Origin: a gamma proteobacterium endosymbiont of Lamellibrachia anaximandri | Lineage (GTDB): Bacteria > Pseudomonadota > Gammaproteobacteria > Chromatiales > Chromatiaceae | Assembly (NCBI GenBank): GCA_016756835.1 | Contig: JAESPE010000006.1 | Location: 1-64,000, forward strand | DNA: 64,000 bases | Direction: 5' to 3' | In this document: piece by piece, positions 26,316-35,418 of the stretch | Layout: each line of letters begins with the position of its first letter | Numbering within the stretch: position 1 is the stretch's first letter | Translations under genes and position numbers: made by a program | Notes under the pieces: generated by a model | What the model saw: only the letters and a program-made list of their open reading frames with translations | Told to the model about the DNA's origin: nothing | The model's database searches: none

Positions 26316-27713
26316 CTAAAACTGGGTTAATGTTACCGATATGTGCTGGTTCTGTGCAGCCACTTTATTCCACACCCCCGCGTTTTCCACTAGGTATGGA
26401 TTTGTGTAAGGCGCCACTGGATCATCATATCCGGAGAGGCCAACCTCCACCTCTATAGCGCCATCCACCAAGGACGGAGCAGTATCCAGATAATTGCTAA
26501 ACCCAATGGTCTGTACAATGGTTTGCACGCCATCAGTTGCCGATAAATCACGAGAAAAAATACACTCGCTCATCTTTGTCTCGGCATCTGCCAAATGCAG
26601 TAACTCCTGATCACCTCTTTGCAGGCAAAAATTACCCATATGCGCTCTCAACGAAAGGGTTCCCCGAAATCCAGTTGCGGTCAGATGATCCAGCACCTGT
26701 GAAAGCCAGGAAACCCGCTTATCACCAAAGGGTACGTGATTATATGCAAATGTACCCTCTTGGTTCATCGCCCACTCCAGTGCATGCACAAGCGCTTTAT
26801 TATCCTGTGCATTCTCCGCATTCAGTGGCAATACCTGCTGGGATACAAAACTCTCTTGCTTGGCAGTCAACTTCTCAAGCATGTTTACCTGATTGGCAAG
26901 TCTCCCTCGCTCCTGTTCAAGCGCAGCCAGTTGGCCGGCATATTTTATCTGCTCCAGATTGCTCTCTTTACCGATGGTCCAATAGAGCAGTGCACCGAAA
27001 AACAGCAGCAGTACCAACAATCCTCCATTCGAAAGCCGGCCGGCTTTTTTATCCAGCGTGAGTCTGGCTTCCGATAATTTCCCATCGACATCATCAAAAC
27101 GCTGTAACAGGTTTTGCTGGGTCTCTTGCGATGTAACCTGGAATTCCTGATTAATCAACCGATGTTGATGTGCCAGCATTCGCGCTATTCTCTTCCTTGT
27201 CTGATCATGGTTCCGGATTGACTCAACACTATTGACCGACTCCACCAACCCTGTGCCGCCCACAGAGACTTCATACGTGGCGCTGTTTTCAACATCGAAG
27301 TCTTCCACGTGATCCAGAACCACTTCCGTGGACTCGTGCGCCGTGAGCAAATTGAGTTGCTCCATTGCGCTTTGCACCTCTTCTTTCCCCATCAGTTTGG
27401 GTAACACACCAACCGCGCCAAGTGCGCGTGCCTGGCTGACTGTCAGCCCCTCCTCTCGGGAGGTGTACATCATTACAGGGATTTTCGATGTTCTGGCATT
27501 CGACTTGAGCACTCTCAAAGTCTGGTAGCCATCCATCCCCGGCATTTCGAAATCCATGAAAATGGCATCGGGAAGTTTTTTTACCAAATAATCAACGGCG
27601 GTTCCGGCAGATTCAACGCTGTCGATATCAACATCGTACGAGATCAGCTTTTTTTTCAGGACTTCCCTGGCAGTGCGGGAATCGTCCACGATGAGAACGC
27701 ATTTTCGGGTCAT
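26316..27713 (-). CDS. Response regulator receiver fused to a membrane anchor and extracytoplasmic domain
   Basis: 465 aa. Residues 1-120 are a receiver domain (VLIVDDSR, phospho-acceptor D54 in IFMDFEMPGMDG, T84/S85, K106 in VLPKLMG). A linker and a helical stretch (about 165-225) precede one transmembrane helix at about 230-247 (LLVLLLFFGALLYWTIG). After it come a coiled coil (about 250-295) and a C-terminal domain of about 165 residues on the other side of the membrane. The segment FRGTLSLRAHMGNFCLQRGDQELL might be OmpA/MotB-like, but the peptidoglycan residues are not clear. No output enzyme or DNA-binding domain is present. The design is unusual: a receiver whose output must pass across the membrane or act by oligomerisation. 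No kinase is adjacent. Confidence 0.75.
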   Translation of the reverse strand: MTRKCVLIVDDSRTAREVLKKKLISYDVDIDSVESAGTAVDYLVKKLPDAIFMDFEMPGMDGYQTLRVLKSNARTSKIPVMMYTSREEGLTVSQARALGAVGVLPKLMGKEEVQSAMEQLNLLTAHESTEVVLDHVEDFDVENSATYEVSVGGTGLVESVNSVESIRNHDQTRKRIARMLAHQHRLINQEFQVTSQETQQNLLQRFDDVDGKLSEARLTLDKKAGRLSNGGLLVLLLFFGALLYWTIGKESNLEQIKYAGQLAALEQERGRLANQVNMLEKLTAKQESFVSQQVLPLNAENAQDNKALVHALEWAMNQEGTFAYNHVPFGDKRVSWLSQVLDHLTATGFRGTLSLRAHMGNFCLQRGDQELLHLADAETKMSECIFSRDLSATDGVQTIVQTIGFSNYLDTAPSLVDGAIEVEVGLSGYDDPVAPYTNPYLVENAGVWNKVAAQNQHISVTLTQF

Positions 27714-28040
27714 GGTCAGTCCGTGTAAAAAAGACTATTTCCACGCAGAATATAAGTATTAATATCGCGCGGACTATCGAATAGCTCACATTCTTGCACT
27801 GCTAACCTACAGCTTATATGGGGAGTAATACCCAATGATCAATTGGATTGAAGTTAGATGTGAGCTTCAGTCAGGTGACAGAGAGTGGAAAAAGAAATTA
27901 TTTGAAAGGTGTCTTGTTTAGGTTTTGGAGCAATGCAAGAAGTGCTGGATTCACCGGTGATGAAACGGGAATAGACGGGGATGAGTCTCGGTCATGATGC
28001 CCTGTACAGTTGTATTAACCCTCAATTTAACGTTTATTTA
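27714..28040. other. 327-bp intergenic region
   Basis: It separates the leftward amylase gene from the leftward receiver gene. The stretch is AT-rich with no reading frame or RNA I recognise; it probably holds the promoter of the receiver gene and the 3' end of the amylase transcript. Confidence 0.4.
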
Positions 28041-29972
28041 TCACCCGTAGACAACAAAACCGAAAGCCGGCACGCGAACATGAATGGCTGATCCATTGCG
28101 TGCCTGAACCGAAGTCTTCTGCCCTAGTTGCCTCGAATCGGTGGAGACAATACAGGTGAGTTCTCCGGCGGCTTGATGGGTGGGGTGGTCGAGGGTAACC
28201 CAAACTTCCAAATCCTTGTCGGCAGTGTTGATGGCACAGAGGTATTCGCTGCCTGCGAACATGCGTGACCAGGCCACGACCCATTTCAGTTGTTCACCTA
28301 CAAGTTCAGGGTAGTAGAAGTGCTCTCCATCCTGCGAAACCTGCCGCAGGTATTGACGGCCACGGCGCAGAGCGATGTGCTTTTTTCGGGCTTCACTCAG
28401 GCGCTGGATGAACTGATAGGTTTCATGGTTTTCTTTGAAGAAGTGCCTGCCGGTGCTCTGAAACGAACCGAAGGGACCACCAAACATGCACTCCCTCAGG
28501 AAGACGTCACTGTAGGCGTCCTGCTCTTTGCGTGGATCGGAACCATTGAAGTTCTGCTCGGTGCCGTAGTAGATGCAGGGGATGCCCGCCGTGGTGAGAT
28601 TCAACCCCAGCGCCAGGGGAAGGTAACGGTAACTCTCCGGGTGGTCGCCACAGAAGCGATACTTATGCTTGGTGCCCACCTGATCGTGGTCATCGAACAT
28701 GGTGACGATGTGCTTTGCGTACCATTGGTGCGTGTGTTTGTCGTCCAGAAGGCTGTTGCGAAACAGGTCGAAGTAGCCTTCATGTTCGTCGGTATCAGGG
28801 TTGCCCGGACTGCGGTAGCCTTTGGCCAGGTATTCCAGTTTGTCCGGGATGTCGTTAATGCCCAGGGCGGCATCGATGCCGGTTGTGTTGACCAGATTCA
28901 CTGCGTGACCACGCCCGCCGGTGATCTCTCCGATGATGTAGAAGTTCTCCTTGCCGAGGGACTGGGCGAACTCGTGGATAACGTTGGCGAAGTAACGCAC
29001 AGCGCCAGGCTCCATGTGTTTCACGGTATCCAGCCGGAAGCCGTCGATATCGGCATAAGCGATCCAGAATTGGTAGACCTTGCAGAGTTGTTCCAGGGTT
29101 GGAGAGTGGTGAAATTCCCGGATACGACGCTGAATGTCCCAGGCGATGGCCGGATCTTTGTTGGCCCGGCCATGATTAAGCTCCTTCAGGCTGAAGAAGT
29201 CGCCGTCCAGGTACTCAGGGTAGGCATCCCAATTCCGGATCTGTCCCTGTGCAGCCCAGCTTTCAGGGGAGCGGAATTCGCTGGGCCAGACGGCACTGTC
29301 CGGCCATGCGTCGGGATGGGTTTCCATATGTTCGAATGGGACACTGCCGGGATCGCCCCGCCTTTTCCGGTAACCCTGAACCGGCCAGCGTCTCCCCTGG
29401 TGATAGAAATAGGTATGGTTATCCCGGTAGGTAAAGACATCCCCGGCATGATTAAGGATGATGTCGAGAATCACCCGGATACCATTCTCATGGGCTGCTG
29501 CCACGAACGCTTTTAGTTGCTCGCGGGTTCCATAGTGGGGATCCACGTCGAGAAAGTTTTGAATGCCGTAGCCGTGGTAGTCGTCACTGTCCGTTACCTG
29601 CCTGAAAACCGGACTCAGCCAGACGGCGCTGATGCCGAGGCGCTTGAGATATCCCAGTTTGTCTTTCAGGCCGGAGATGGAACCACCGCACCAACCGCGA
29701 CCATCCTGAAACCATCGATCCCAATCTGCCTTGAAAGCGTCATGTTGGAGCTTGAAAAGCGGTGTGGAGCGATTGCCGTCCCGGGTTACCGGATCTCCCT
29801 TGATGTTGGAGAAGTTCCCGAACTCCTTTCCGTCGGAGAAGCGGTCAATAAAGAGGAAATAGAGTAGCTCATCCTCCCAGGCGGCGGGAGAGGGGTAGTA
29901 ATTGCGTTTGTTGGTAAGGTCGGCAAAATCGATCTCCGCCAGACTCTGTTCCACCTGAGACTGAATAGGCAT
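28041..29972 (-). CDS. GH13 alpha-amylase-family glycoside hydrolase
   Basis: 643 aa, cytoplasmic by its lack of a signal peptide. The (beta/alpha)8 barrel motifs are ordered: LGISAVWLSPVF, VILDIILNHAGDVF (region I), DGFRLDTVKHM with the nucleophile D315 (region II), IIGEITGG with the acid/base E349 (region III), and FDDHDQ with D430 (region IV, with Asp in place of the usual Asn before His). A C-terminal beta domain follows. The large insert between regions I and II and the FRFSDGK-type N-terminus resemble amylases acting on glycogen or maltodextrins, or trehalose-type enzymes; the exact specificity is open. It is a single leftward gene; the promoter probably lies around 30000, next to the cold-shock gene leader. 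Confidence 0.9.
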   Translation of the reverse strand: MPIQSQVEQSLAEIDFADLTNKRNYYPSPAAWEDELLYFLFIDRFSDGKEFGNFSNIKGDPVTRDGNRSTPLFKLQHDAFKADWDRWFQDGRGWCGGSISGLKDKLGYLKRLGISAVWLSPVFRQVTDSDDYHGYGIQNFLDVDPHYGTREQLKAFVAAAHENGIRVILDIILNHAGDVFTYRDNHTYFYHQGRRWPVQGYRKRRGDPGSVPFEHMETHPDAWPDSAVWPSEFRSPESWAAQGQIRNWDAYPEYLDGDFFSLKELNHGRANKDPAIAWDIQRRIREFHHSPTLEQLCKVYQFWIAYADIDGFRLDTVKHMEPGAVRYFANVIHEFAQSLGKENFYIIGEITGGRGHAVNLVNTTGIDAALGINDIPDKLEYLAKGYRSPGNPDTDEHEGYFDLFRNSLLDDKHTHQWYAKHIVTMFDDHDQVGTKHKYRFCGDHPESYRYLPLALGLNLTTAGIPCIYYGTEQNFNGSDPRKEQDAYSDVFLRECMFGGPFGSFQSTGRHFFKENHETYQFIQRLSEARKKHIALRRGRQYLRQVSQDGEHFYYPELVGEQLKWVVAWSRMFAGSEYLCAINTADKDLEVWVTLDHPTHQAAGELTCIVSTDSRQLGQKTSVQARNGSAIHVRVPAFGFVVYG

Positions 29973-30427
29973 AGTCGGATACCTCCATGTTGACAGGATA
30001 GACTATCCTTATGCTGGCTGAAGCGCCATAACGTCAGAATACAGTTTGTGCCTTTTTTGTTTTTAGGATTTGACCTCTTTGGTTCCCAGTGTCCTAATCT
30101 GAAATGCCGCTTCAGAGGGTTTGAGCGGTACTCTCCTCCGGCCTTGCGTCATCAAGCCCCGGAAAGCGGGTAAGGATGCCCCGCGCTTGCTCAATTAGGA
30201 TCCGTGAGGTTGAGCGCCTATATATTTTTGGTAATACCCGTTGACTATGGGAAAAAGCTATATATAATCTGAGGTACCTGAAAGTACGTCTTATATTTAT
30301 GTTTATGCACGCTTTTTCGATGACAGTCTTTAGTACCTCGTCCTGTTTTTCATAAGTAATAGCAAAGCTTCCAGTTAAACGGCCCCTCAAAAGGCTTCAG
30401 TTACTCTTGATTTAATAGGATATGATT
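29973..30427. promoter_or_regulatory. Intergenic region with probable long 5' leader of a cold-shock gene
   Basis: 455 bp lie between the divergent amylase and cold-shock genes. The 30200-30420 part is AT-rich and has no convincing coding frame. cspA-family mRNAs typically carry long structured leaders that act as cold thermosensors, and the length here would allow one. I cannot point to a defined promoter or a cold box. Confidence 0.35.
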
Positions 30428-30634
30428 ATGTCTACTACCACCGGTACCGTTAAATGGTTCAACGAATCTAAAGGTTTTGGTTTTATCGAGCAGGAATCCG
30501 GCCCCGATGTGTTCGCACACTTCAGCGCCATCACCGGCTCGGGTTTCAAAACCCTGGTTGAAGGCCAGGAGGTCGAGTTCACTGTTACCCAGGGTCAGAA
30601 AGGTCCCCAGGCAGAGAACATCGTACCGCTCTAA
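30428..30634 (+). CDS. CspA-family cold-shock protein
   Basis: 68 aa from ATG 30428; AGGA lies 7 nt upstream of it, which is better than for ATG 30422. A single OB fold with RNP1 (KGFGFI) and RNP2 (VFAHF) and the family opening [10 protein letters not shown]; it ends [10 protein letters not shown]. It binds single-stranded nucleic acid and melts RNA structure. A second copy lies at 33391. A rho-independent terminator follows. Confidence 0.96.
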   Translation: MSTTTGTVKWFNESKGFGFIEQESGPDVFAHFSAITGSGFKTLVEGQEVEFTVTQGQKGPQAENIVPL

Positions 30635-30707
30635 GTTGTTGAGCTGCGATTTGGCATTGCATTGAACGCAATGCAGGCCTCACTCCCTTTTGGGGGTTGA
30701 GGACCGG

Positions 30708-30739
30708 AAAAGGCAGGGCCTGAGGGTTCTGCCTTTTTT
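30708..30739 (+). terminator. Rho-independent terminator of the cold-shock gene
   Basis: AAAAGGCAG (30708-30716) pairs with CTGCCTTTT (30729-30737); the T-run continues to 30739. The loop is 12 nt (GGCCTGAGGGTT). Confidence 0.85.
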
Positions 30740-30888
30740 ATTGCCTGAAGGTGCGGCTCGCTTTTCGCTTGTCGATATCTCCTTGGATGAGTGCTGGCAG
30801 GTTATAGGATTAAGTGCTAAAAGTAGAATAATTCCTTATTCCGGTACCCTGGGTGTCTGGTTCATGATTACTGAAAGGAGTCAGGTAA

Positions 30889-31968
30889 ATGCCACTTGAG
30901 TTGGGTGATCTCCGCTTCTATATGGGGCCGCAAGAACTGGGCGGCCCGGATGATCTCGAATCTCCCATAGTGGAGTTTATCGAGCAGGCACAAAAAAGGC
31001 TCGATGTGGCCATTCAGGAACTTGAGTCTGAACCGATAGCCCGGGCTTTGGTTAACGCAGCGCAAAATGGGGTTAGCGTCAGACTTGTGCTTGAGGGGGA
31101 CTATCTCATTGAGCGCGAAGATCTTGATGACGTGTTCGTCCGCTGTGGTGAAAAAGAGCAGAACCGTTCGATGCTAAACGCCCTGCATCGCGCAGGAATC
31201 AATGCAAAACTCGACTATAACCCCAGGATATTCCATCAGAAATTTATAGTTCGGGATCGCAGTGCTGTACTCACAGGCTCCACCAACTTCACCCCTACCG
31301 GTACCCAAAAAAACCTGAATCATCTTGTTACTATCCAGGATGAGAAAGTCGCCAGGGAGTATGCCGTCGAATTCCGTGAGATCTGGAGTGGTGCCTTTGG
31401 GAAACGTCACTTCAAAAGCCGTAAAGCGCCGAAGGAGACCGATGTTTCGGGTGTCAGGGTCAAGGTCCTCTTTGCCCCCGATCACGCCCCCGAAATGGAG
31501 ATCATGAAGCAGATGCTGAAGGCGCGAGAGCGGATCGATTTTGCGATTTTTACCTTCTCCAAGTCCTCCGGTATTGATGATGCCATGATTGCACGCCGGT
31601 TGGGGGGGGTTCCGATCAGAGGCATCTTTGATGCAGGGCAGGGCAATCAGCGCTGGGCAGCGAGCAAGGGACTTGCCGAGAGTGGTGCCGAAGTCTATCT
31701 GGCGCGAAAGGGGCGGGGTTGGAGTCCAGGGCGGCTCGGAAAGCTGCACCACAAGCTGATGGTTATCGATGACAGCGTTATCATTGCCGGAAGCTTTAAC
31801 TACACGAAACCCGCAAATACACTTAACGATGAGAATATTATTATCATCGGTGATTTAGAGGAAGGCAGGGCGGCATCACGTGACGCTCAAGCCAGTTTGT
31901 GTCGCTATGCCAGAAAGGAGATCGACCGTATTATTGACAAGCATGGACACAAACTGACAAGTGGATAG
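30889..31968 (+). CDS. Phospholipase D-family phosphodiesterase
   Basis: 359 aa, with AAGGAG about 9 nt before the ATG. Two HKD motifs are intact: FHQKFIVRDRSAVLTGSTNF and LHHKLMVIDDSVIIAGSFNY, each followed by the Asn-containing segment typical of the family. The two halves form one active site that works through a phosphohistidine. It has no signal peptide or membrane helix, which argues against cardiolipin synthase and for a nuclease or cytosolic phospholipase; the spacing is like PLD-type endonucleases and helicase-associated PLDs. It is a single gene between a cold-shock gene and a diguanylate cyclase. The substrate is unknown. Confidence 0.85.
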   Translation: MPLELGDLRFYMGPQELGGPDDLESPIVEFIEQAQKRLDVAIQELESEPIARALVNAAQNGVSVRLVLEGDYLIEREDLDDVFVRCGEKEQNRSMLNALHRAGINAKLDYNPRIFHQKFIVRDRSAVLTGSTNFTPTGTQKNLNHLVTIQDEKVAREYAVEFREIWSGAFGKRHFKSRKAPKETDVSGVRVKVLFAPDHAPEMEIMKQMLKARERIDFAIFTFSKSSGIDDAMIARRLGGVPIRGIFDAGQGNQRWAASKGLAESGAEVYLARKGRGWSPGRLGKLHHKLMVIDDSVIIAGSFNYTKPANTLNDENIIIIGDLEEGRAASRDAQASLCRYARKEIDRIIDKHGHKLTSG

Positions 31969-32096
31969 TTTGTCTGGATGACCCTTCTGAAACCTACCGA
32001 ACGCATGAAATACGAGAGCATTGCTTCTTAACCTGAATCATTAATAATGGTATTTTAAAGTCGGTTGATTTCTCTCCATTTAGCTAAACTATTCGT

Positions 32097-33158
32097 ATGA
32101 AAGAACAGAAAGAGGAAAGTGCCAGCCCTGCGCTGTTTCACCCCGATACGCCGGATCAGTCAGGTGAGTTTTTTCGCTTGACCATCCCTTTGCTCGCCAA
32201 ACATCAGCTTCCCATAAACCCTGTTAACTTCTCCCTCTTCTACAACTATATGGCGGGAAGAGATGCCCGTTTGAAGGAGAAACTCGACAGCTTTCTGGAA
32301 GGTCAGGGAGATTGGTCACAAGAGGGTGCGGATAAACTCTTCCGGCGTTTCCTCTATAGTTGTGATGAAGTGGTTCTGGACGATCTAAGAGAGGAACTGC
32401 TTGCCATTGTCGCCCAGACTATCGGTGTGCTGGTGGACATTGCAGGCAAAGCCGCTATCTCAAATGATAAACTCGAACAGTACATCAACTGTTTAGCCGA
32501 GAGTCAGAAGGCTGAAGATGTGCTTGCTGTCGTGACTAACATCATGTCGGATACTCGTGTTCTCGCGATGGAGAGCAAACGGTTGGAGAGGCAGTTGACG
32601 ACCTCTTCCAATGAGATGGACAAACTCAAGAATGAGTTGGAGTCTGCCAAGCAAGAAGCATACGTCGATGTGCTGACGGGTGTCTTTAACCGTCGGGGTT
32701 TTGATCAAACACTGGATCATCTGATTGCTGATGCAGAGCGCCGACAGGCAGCTGACTTTTCGCTGATACTGGTGGATCTGGATCAGTTCAAGGAGATCAA
32801 TGATACACATGGGCATCTCGTGGGCGACAAGGTACTGAACGCGATAGGGAAACTTTTGAAAACTCACACCAAGGGGAGTGATAGCACTGCCCGTATTGGG
32901 GGGGATGAGTTTGCGCTCCTGCTCCCGGAAACGAGTATCTCCAGCGCCTTTAGCCTGGCGGAAAATCTACGCAAAAATATCAAAAAGCTGGTTCTTAAGC
33001 GCCCGAGCACTGGTGAGACGCTGGTGGATGTCTCTGCCTCATTGGGTGTTGCATCGTTTAGGTTGGGGGAATCCGCAAATAACTTTCTTAGCCGGTGTGA
33101 TAAATCCATGTATCGGGCGAAGAAGCTTGGGAAGGGTAGGGTGGTTCTGGCCGATTAG
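32097..33158 (+). CDS. Diguanylate cyclase with an N-terminal helical sensor
   Basis: 353 aa. Residues 1-150 are a soluble, all-helical region (FFRLTIPLLAKHQLPINPVNFSLFYNYMAG) of the type common in front of GGDEF domains in Pseudomonas-like bacteria. A coiled coil (about 160-190) leads into the GGDEF domain, starting DVLTGVFNRRGFDQ and containing the intact signature RIGGDEFALLLPE (about residue 268). The inhibitory I-site (RxxD) reads KGSD, so product inhibition may be weakened. No membrane helices and no EAL domain are present. It makes c-di-GMP and is the second c-di-GMP gene of the window. Confidence 0.92.
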   Translation: MKEQKEESASPALFHPDTPDQSGEFFRLTIPLLAKHQLPINPVNFSLFYNYMAGRDARLKEKLDSFLEGQGDWSQEGADKLFRRFLYSCDEVVLDDLREELLAIVAQTIGVLVDIAGKAAISNDKLEQYINCLAESQKAEDVLAVVTNIMSDTRVLAMESKRLERQLTTSSNEMDKLKNELESAKQEAYVDVLTGVFNRRGFDQTLDHLIADAERRQAADFSLILVDLDQFKEINDTHGHLVGDKVLNAIGKLLKTHTKGSDSTARIGGDEFALLLPETSISSAFSLAENLRKNIKKLVLKRPSTGETLVDVSASLGVASFRLGESANNFLSRCDKSMYRAKKLGKGRVVLAD

Positions 33159-33390
33159 AGATCTCCCCAAACCTGCAGAGAAACCCAAGTGGTTTTCGTG
33201 TTGCCTGAAGATTGATAACTCCGTGATTAATATAATATTTTTTTGGCGCATGTGCCTGTAAGTTCTATTTGCCCGGTCGGTAAAGTTGGCAGGCCAATTT
33301 TTTTGCTAATCCGTACGCAAAAAACTACAATCAGAACGTTAGTCTACTGTTTGAGTGGGCTGTTTTACTAATATTACAGAGGTTCTTCAA

Positions 33391-33600
33391 ATGTCTGAAC
33401 AGCAAACAGGCACCGTTAAATGGTTCAATGATGAGAAGGGTTACGGATTTATCCAAAGGGAAAATGGTGCCGATCTCTTCGTTCATTTCCGCTCAATCGT
33501 AGGGACTGGTCGCCGGACCCTGGCGGAAGGACAGTCAGTTCAGTTCACCGTAGGTGAAGGGAAAAAAGGTCCCCAGGCTGAAGACGTAACGCCGCTGTAA
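33391..33600 (+). CDS. CspA-family cold-shock protein (second copy)
   Basis: 69 aa from ATG 33391, with AGAGG 8 nt upstream; the frame is open back to 33355. The OB fold has KGYGFI (RNP1) and LFVHF (RNP2). It differs from the copy at 30428 at many positions, so the two are paralogues rather than a recent duplication. Followed by a dispersed palindrome at 33757 and by epmB on the opposite strand. Confidence 0.95.
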   Translation: MSEQQTGTVKWFNDEKGYGFIQRENGADLFVHFRSIVGTGRRTLAEGQSVQFTVGEGKKGPQAEDVTPL

Positions 33601-33756
33601 TTTTTTACACCACAGCCTTTTGGAAGGCCGGCCAGGGTTGACCTGACCGGTCTTCTCTACAATTCAACACAACCCACCAGCGGGATATTGCCTCGCCGGA
33701 ATCTCTCTTTCGTCTCGAAACTTCCCAACCTCTTCGGGTCTGTTTCCCCGCAGTTT

Positions 33757-33777
33757 GCGGCGAGGCGCCGCTCCTAC
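33757..33777. repeat. Dispersed extragenic palindrome (single unit)
   Basis: On the minus strand this reads GTAGGAGCGGCGCCTCGCCG followed by C. The same unit occurs in pairs at 36435-36498 and 38487-38552. It begins exactly at the stop codon of epmB: the TAG of GTAGGAG is that stop. Confidence 0.75.
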
Positions 33778-34847
33778 GACTTAATATCGTTCGCTTGCTC
33801 CGATAGATCGAACCCCTCTGGTCTTTTCGATGCCTCTCCAGCGGTTTCACGCACCAGTTTGGGGACCATATACCCCGGCAGCTGGGATAGCAGGCCACTG
33901 TATAATGAATGGATACGCGCCTGCTCGACCTCGAAATGGGCGGCTCCCTCCACTCGATCCAGCAGATGCAGATAATAGGGCATGACCCCCGCTTCGAACA
34001 GGCGTTCACTAAGTTCCACCAATACCGCAGTCTGATCATTGACGCCACGCAGCAACACGCTTTGGTTCAGTAAAAGTACGCCGGCCTTCTGCAACGCCTT
34101 CAACTTCCCGGCCACTCTGCCGGAGAGTTCACGAGGGTGGTTGGCGTGTATCACCAGAACAGATTTGAGATGATTTTCCCGCAGATGGGTGAGTAGTTCA
34201 GGGGTGATGCGTTCCGGAAGAACGACCGGCAGACGGCTGTGCAGACGCAGACGCTGCAAATGGGGGATTTCGCTGAGTTGCTGCATCCACCGGCCAAGCT
34301 TTTCATCGCCCAGCATCAGCGGGTCGCCACCGCTGAGAATGACCTCGTTGATTGTTGGATGTTCGCGTAGGTAGGCGAGCAACGCTTCCCACTGGCGAGG
34401 CGTTGCACTACCGTTTTCGTAGGGATAGTGGCGCCGAAAACAGTAACGACAGTGTATGGCGCAGGCGCCGGTGGTGATGAGTAGCGCACGTCCATGGTAT
34501 TTGTGCAGCAGTCCGGTAACCGCATGGGCCTCCAGGTCGCCGACGGGATTGCGGGAGAAACCCTGGACATGCGCCGACTCATTCTGAAGTGGCAGGACCT
34601 GACGCAGGAGAGGATCCCCTGGGTCGCCTCTCCTCATCAGGTCCGCAAAACCTCTGGGCACGCGCATGCTGAATTCGGAGCTGAATTCCACTGGAATGCT
34701 CTCTTGTTCGATTCCGAGGTAGTCCAGCAGCGCCGTTGGCTGGGTAAATGCCTCGCTGAGCGCCTGCTGCCAAAGAGGAGTCTGCAAAGTTAACCCACTC
34801 TCAGGTATGATATGCGCCGCAATCGATATGTTTCGTGAGGAAGTCAT
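33774..34847 (-). CDS. epmB: EF-P--lysine 2,3-aminomutase (radical SAM)
   Basis: 357 aa as written. EpmB (YjeK) turns alpha-lysine into (R)-beta-lysine, which EpmA then attaches to EF-P. The 4Fe-4S/SAM site is C129-AIH-C133-RY-C136 within [16 protein letters not shown], followed by [13 protein letters not shown] and the PLP-binding C-terminal region. The length and the [25 protein letters not shown]-terminal stretch match EpmB rather than clostridial aminomutases. The ATG at 34847 overlaps the start codon of the divergent efp gene by 2 bp; the first ~20 residues have no homology I recall, so the true start may be further in, for example a TTG at the [13 protein letters not shown] segment. The stop lies in a dispersed repeat. 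Confidence 0.93.
   Translation of the reverse strand: MTSSRNISIAAHIIPESGLTLQTPLWQQALSEAFTQPTALLDYLGIEQESIPVEFSSEFSMRVPRGFADLMRRGDPGDPLLRQVLPLQNESAHVQGFSRNPVGDLEAHAVTGLLHKYHGRALLITTGACAIHCRYCFRRHYPYENGSATPRQWEALLAYLREHPTINEVILSGGDPLMLGDEKLGRWMQQLSEIPHLQRLRLHSRLPVVLPERITPELLTHLRENHLKSVLVIHANHPRELSGRVAGKLKALQKAGVLLLNQSVLLRGVNDQTAVLVELSERLFEAGVMPYYLHLLDRVEGAAHFEVEQARIHSLYSGLLSQLPGYMVPKLVRETAGEASKRPEGFDLSEQANDIKS
34806..34811 (+). promoter_or_regulatory. Candidate -10 element for efp
   Basis: TATGAT lies 35 nt before the efp ATG. A -35 at 17 bp upstream is poor (TGCAAA at 34783). If right, the promoter lies within the 5' end of the epmB frame as written. GTGAGGAAG at 34835-34843 is the ribosome site. 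Confidence 0.35.
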
Positions 34848-35418
34848 GGCAAGTTACAGCACCAGCGAGTTTAAGGGCGGTCTGAAGATCATGATGGACG
34901 GTGATCCCTGCTCCATCATTGAGAACGAATTTGTTAAACCTGGCAAAGGCCAAGCCTTCAGCCGGGTAAAGATCCGCAATCTGAAGACTGGCAGGGTGCT
35001 GGAGAAGACCTTCAAATCCGGCGAGTCGGTGGAAGCGGCTGATGTCATGGAGGTTGACCTGCAGTATCTCTATGCTGATGGTGAATTCTGGCACTTTATG
35101 GATCCGGAGAGCTTCGAGCAAGTCAGTGCTGATGAAAAAGCCGTCGGTGATGCCATAAAGTGGATGAAGGAGCAGGATCTCTGCACCATTACCCTTTGGA
35201 ACGGTTCCCCCATCATCGTTGCGCCGCCGAACTTTGTGGTGCTGACTGTTACAGATACCGACCCGGGCCTCAAGGGGGATACCTCCGGCAGTGGCGGTAA
35301 ACCGGCGACCCTTGAGAGCGGCGCCGTGGTTCGGGTGCCGCTTTTTGTACAGATCGGTGAGATGATCAAAGTCGATACTCGCACCGGCGAGTATGTTTCC
35401 CGCGTCAAGGAAGGTTGA
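34846..35418 (+). CDS. efp: Elongation factor P
   Basis: 190 aa from ATG 34846 ([10 protein letters not shown]), with GAGGAAG upstream; the frame is open to 34807. EF-P rescues ribosomes stalled at polyproline. The modification site K34 lies in KPGKGQAF, the loop form used by the EpmA/EpmB (beta-lysyl) pathway rather than by rhamnosylation (Arg). The three beta-barrel domains are recognisable, including [17 protein letters not shown] and the C-terminal [23 protein letters not shown]. epmB lies divergent on the left, and epmA overlaps its stop on the right, so all parts of the pathway are together. Confidence 0.97.
   Translation: MASYSTSEFKGGLKIMMDGDPCSIIENEFVKPGKGQAFSRVKIRNLKTGRVLEKTFKSGESVEAADVMEVDLQYLYADGEFWHFMDPESFEQVSADEKAVGDAIKWMKEQDLCTITLWNGSPIIVAPPNFVVLTVTDTDPGLKGDTSGSGGKPATLESGAVVRVPLFVQIGEMIKVDTRTGEYVSRVKEG

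Noticed and set aside
30112-30390. A 92-codon minus-strand frame upstream of the cold-shock gene
   Set aside because: The protein is Arg-rich and has no pattern I recognise. It overlaps the expected long leader of the cspA-type mRNA, so I read it as chance.
33605-34048. A 147-codon minus-strand frame
   Set aside because: It lies in another frame over the end of epmB and a palindrome; composition is that of a shadow frame.
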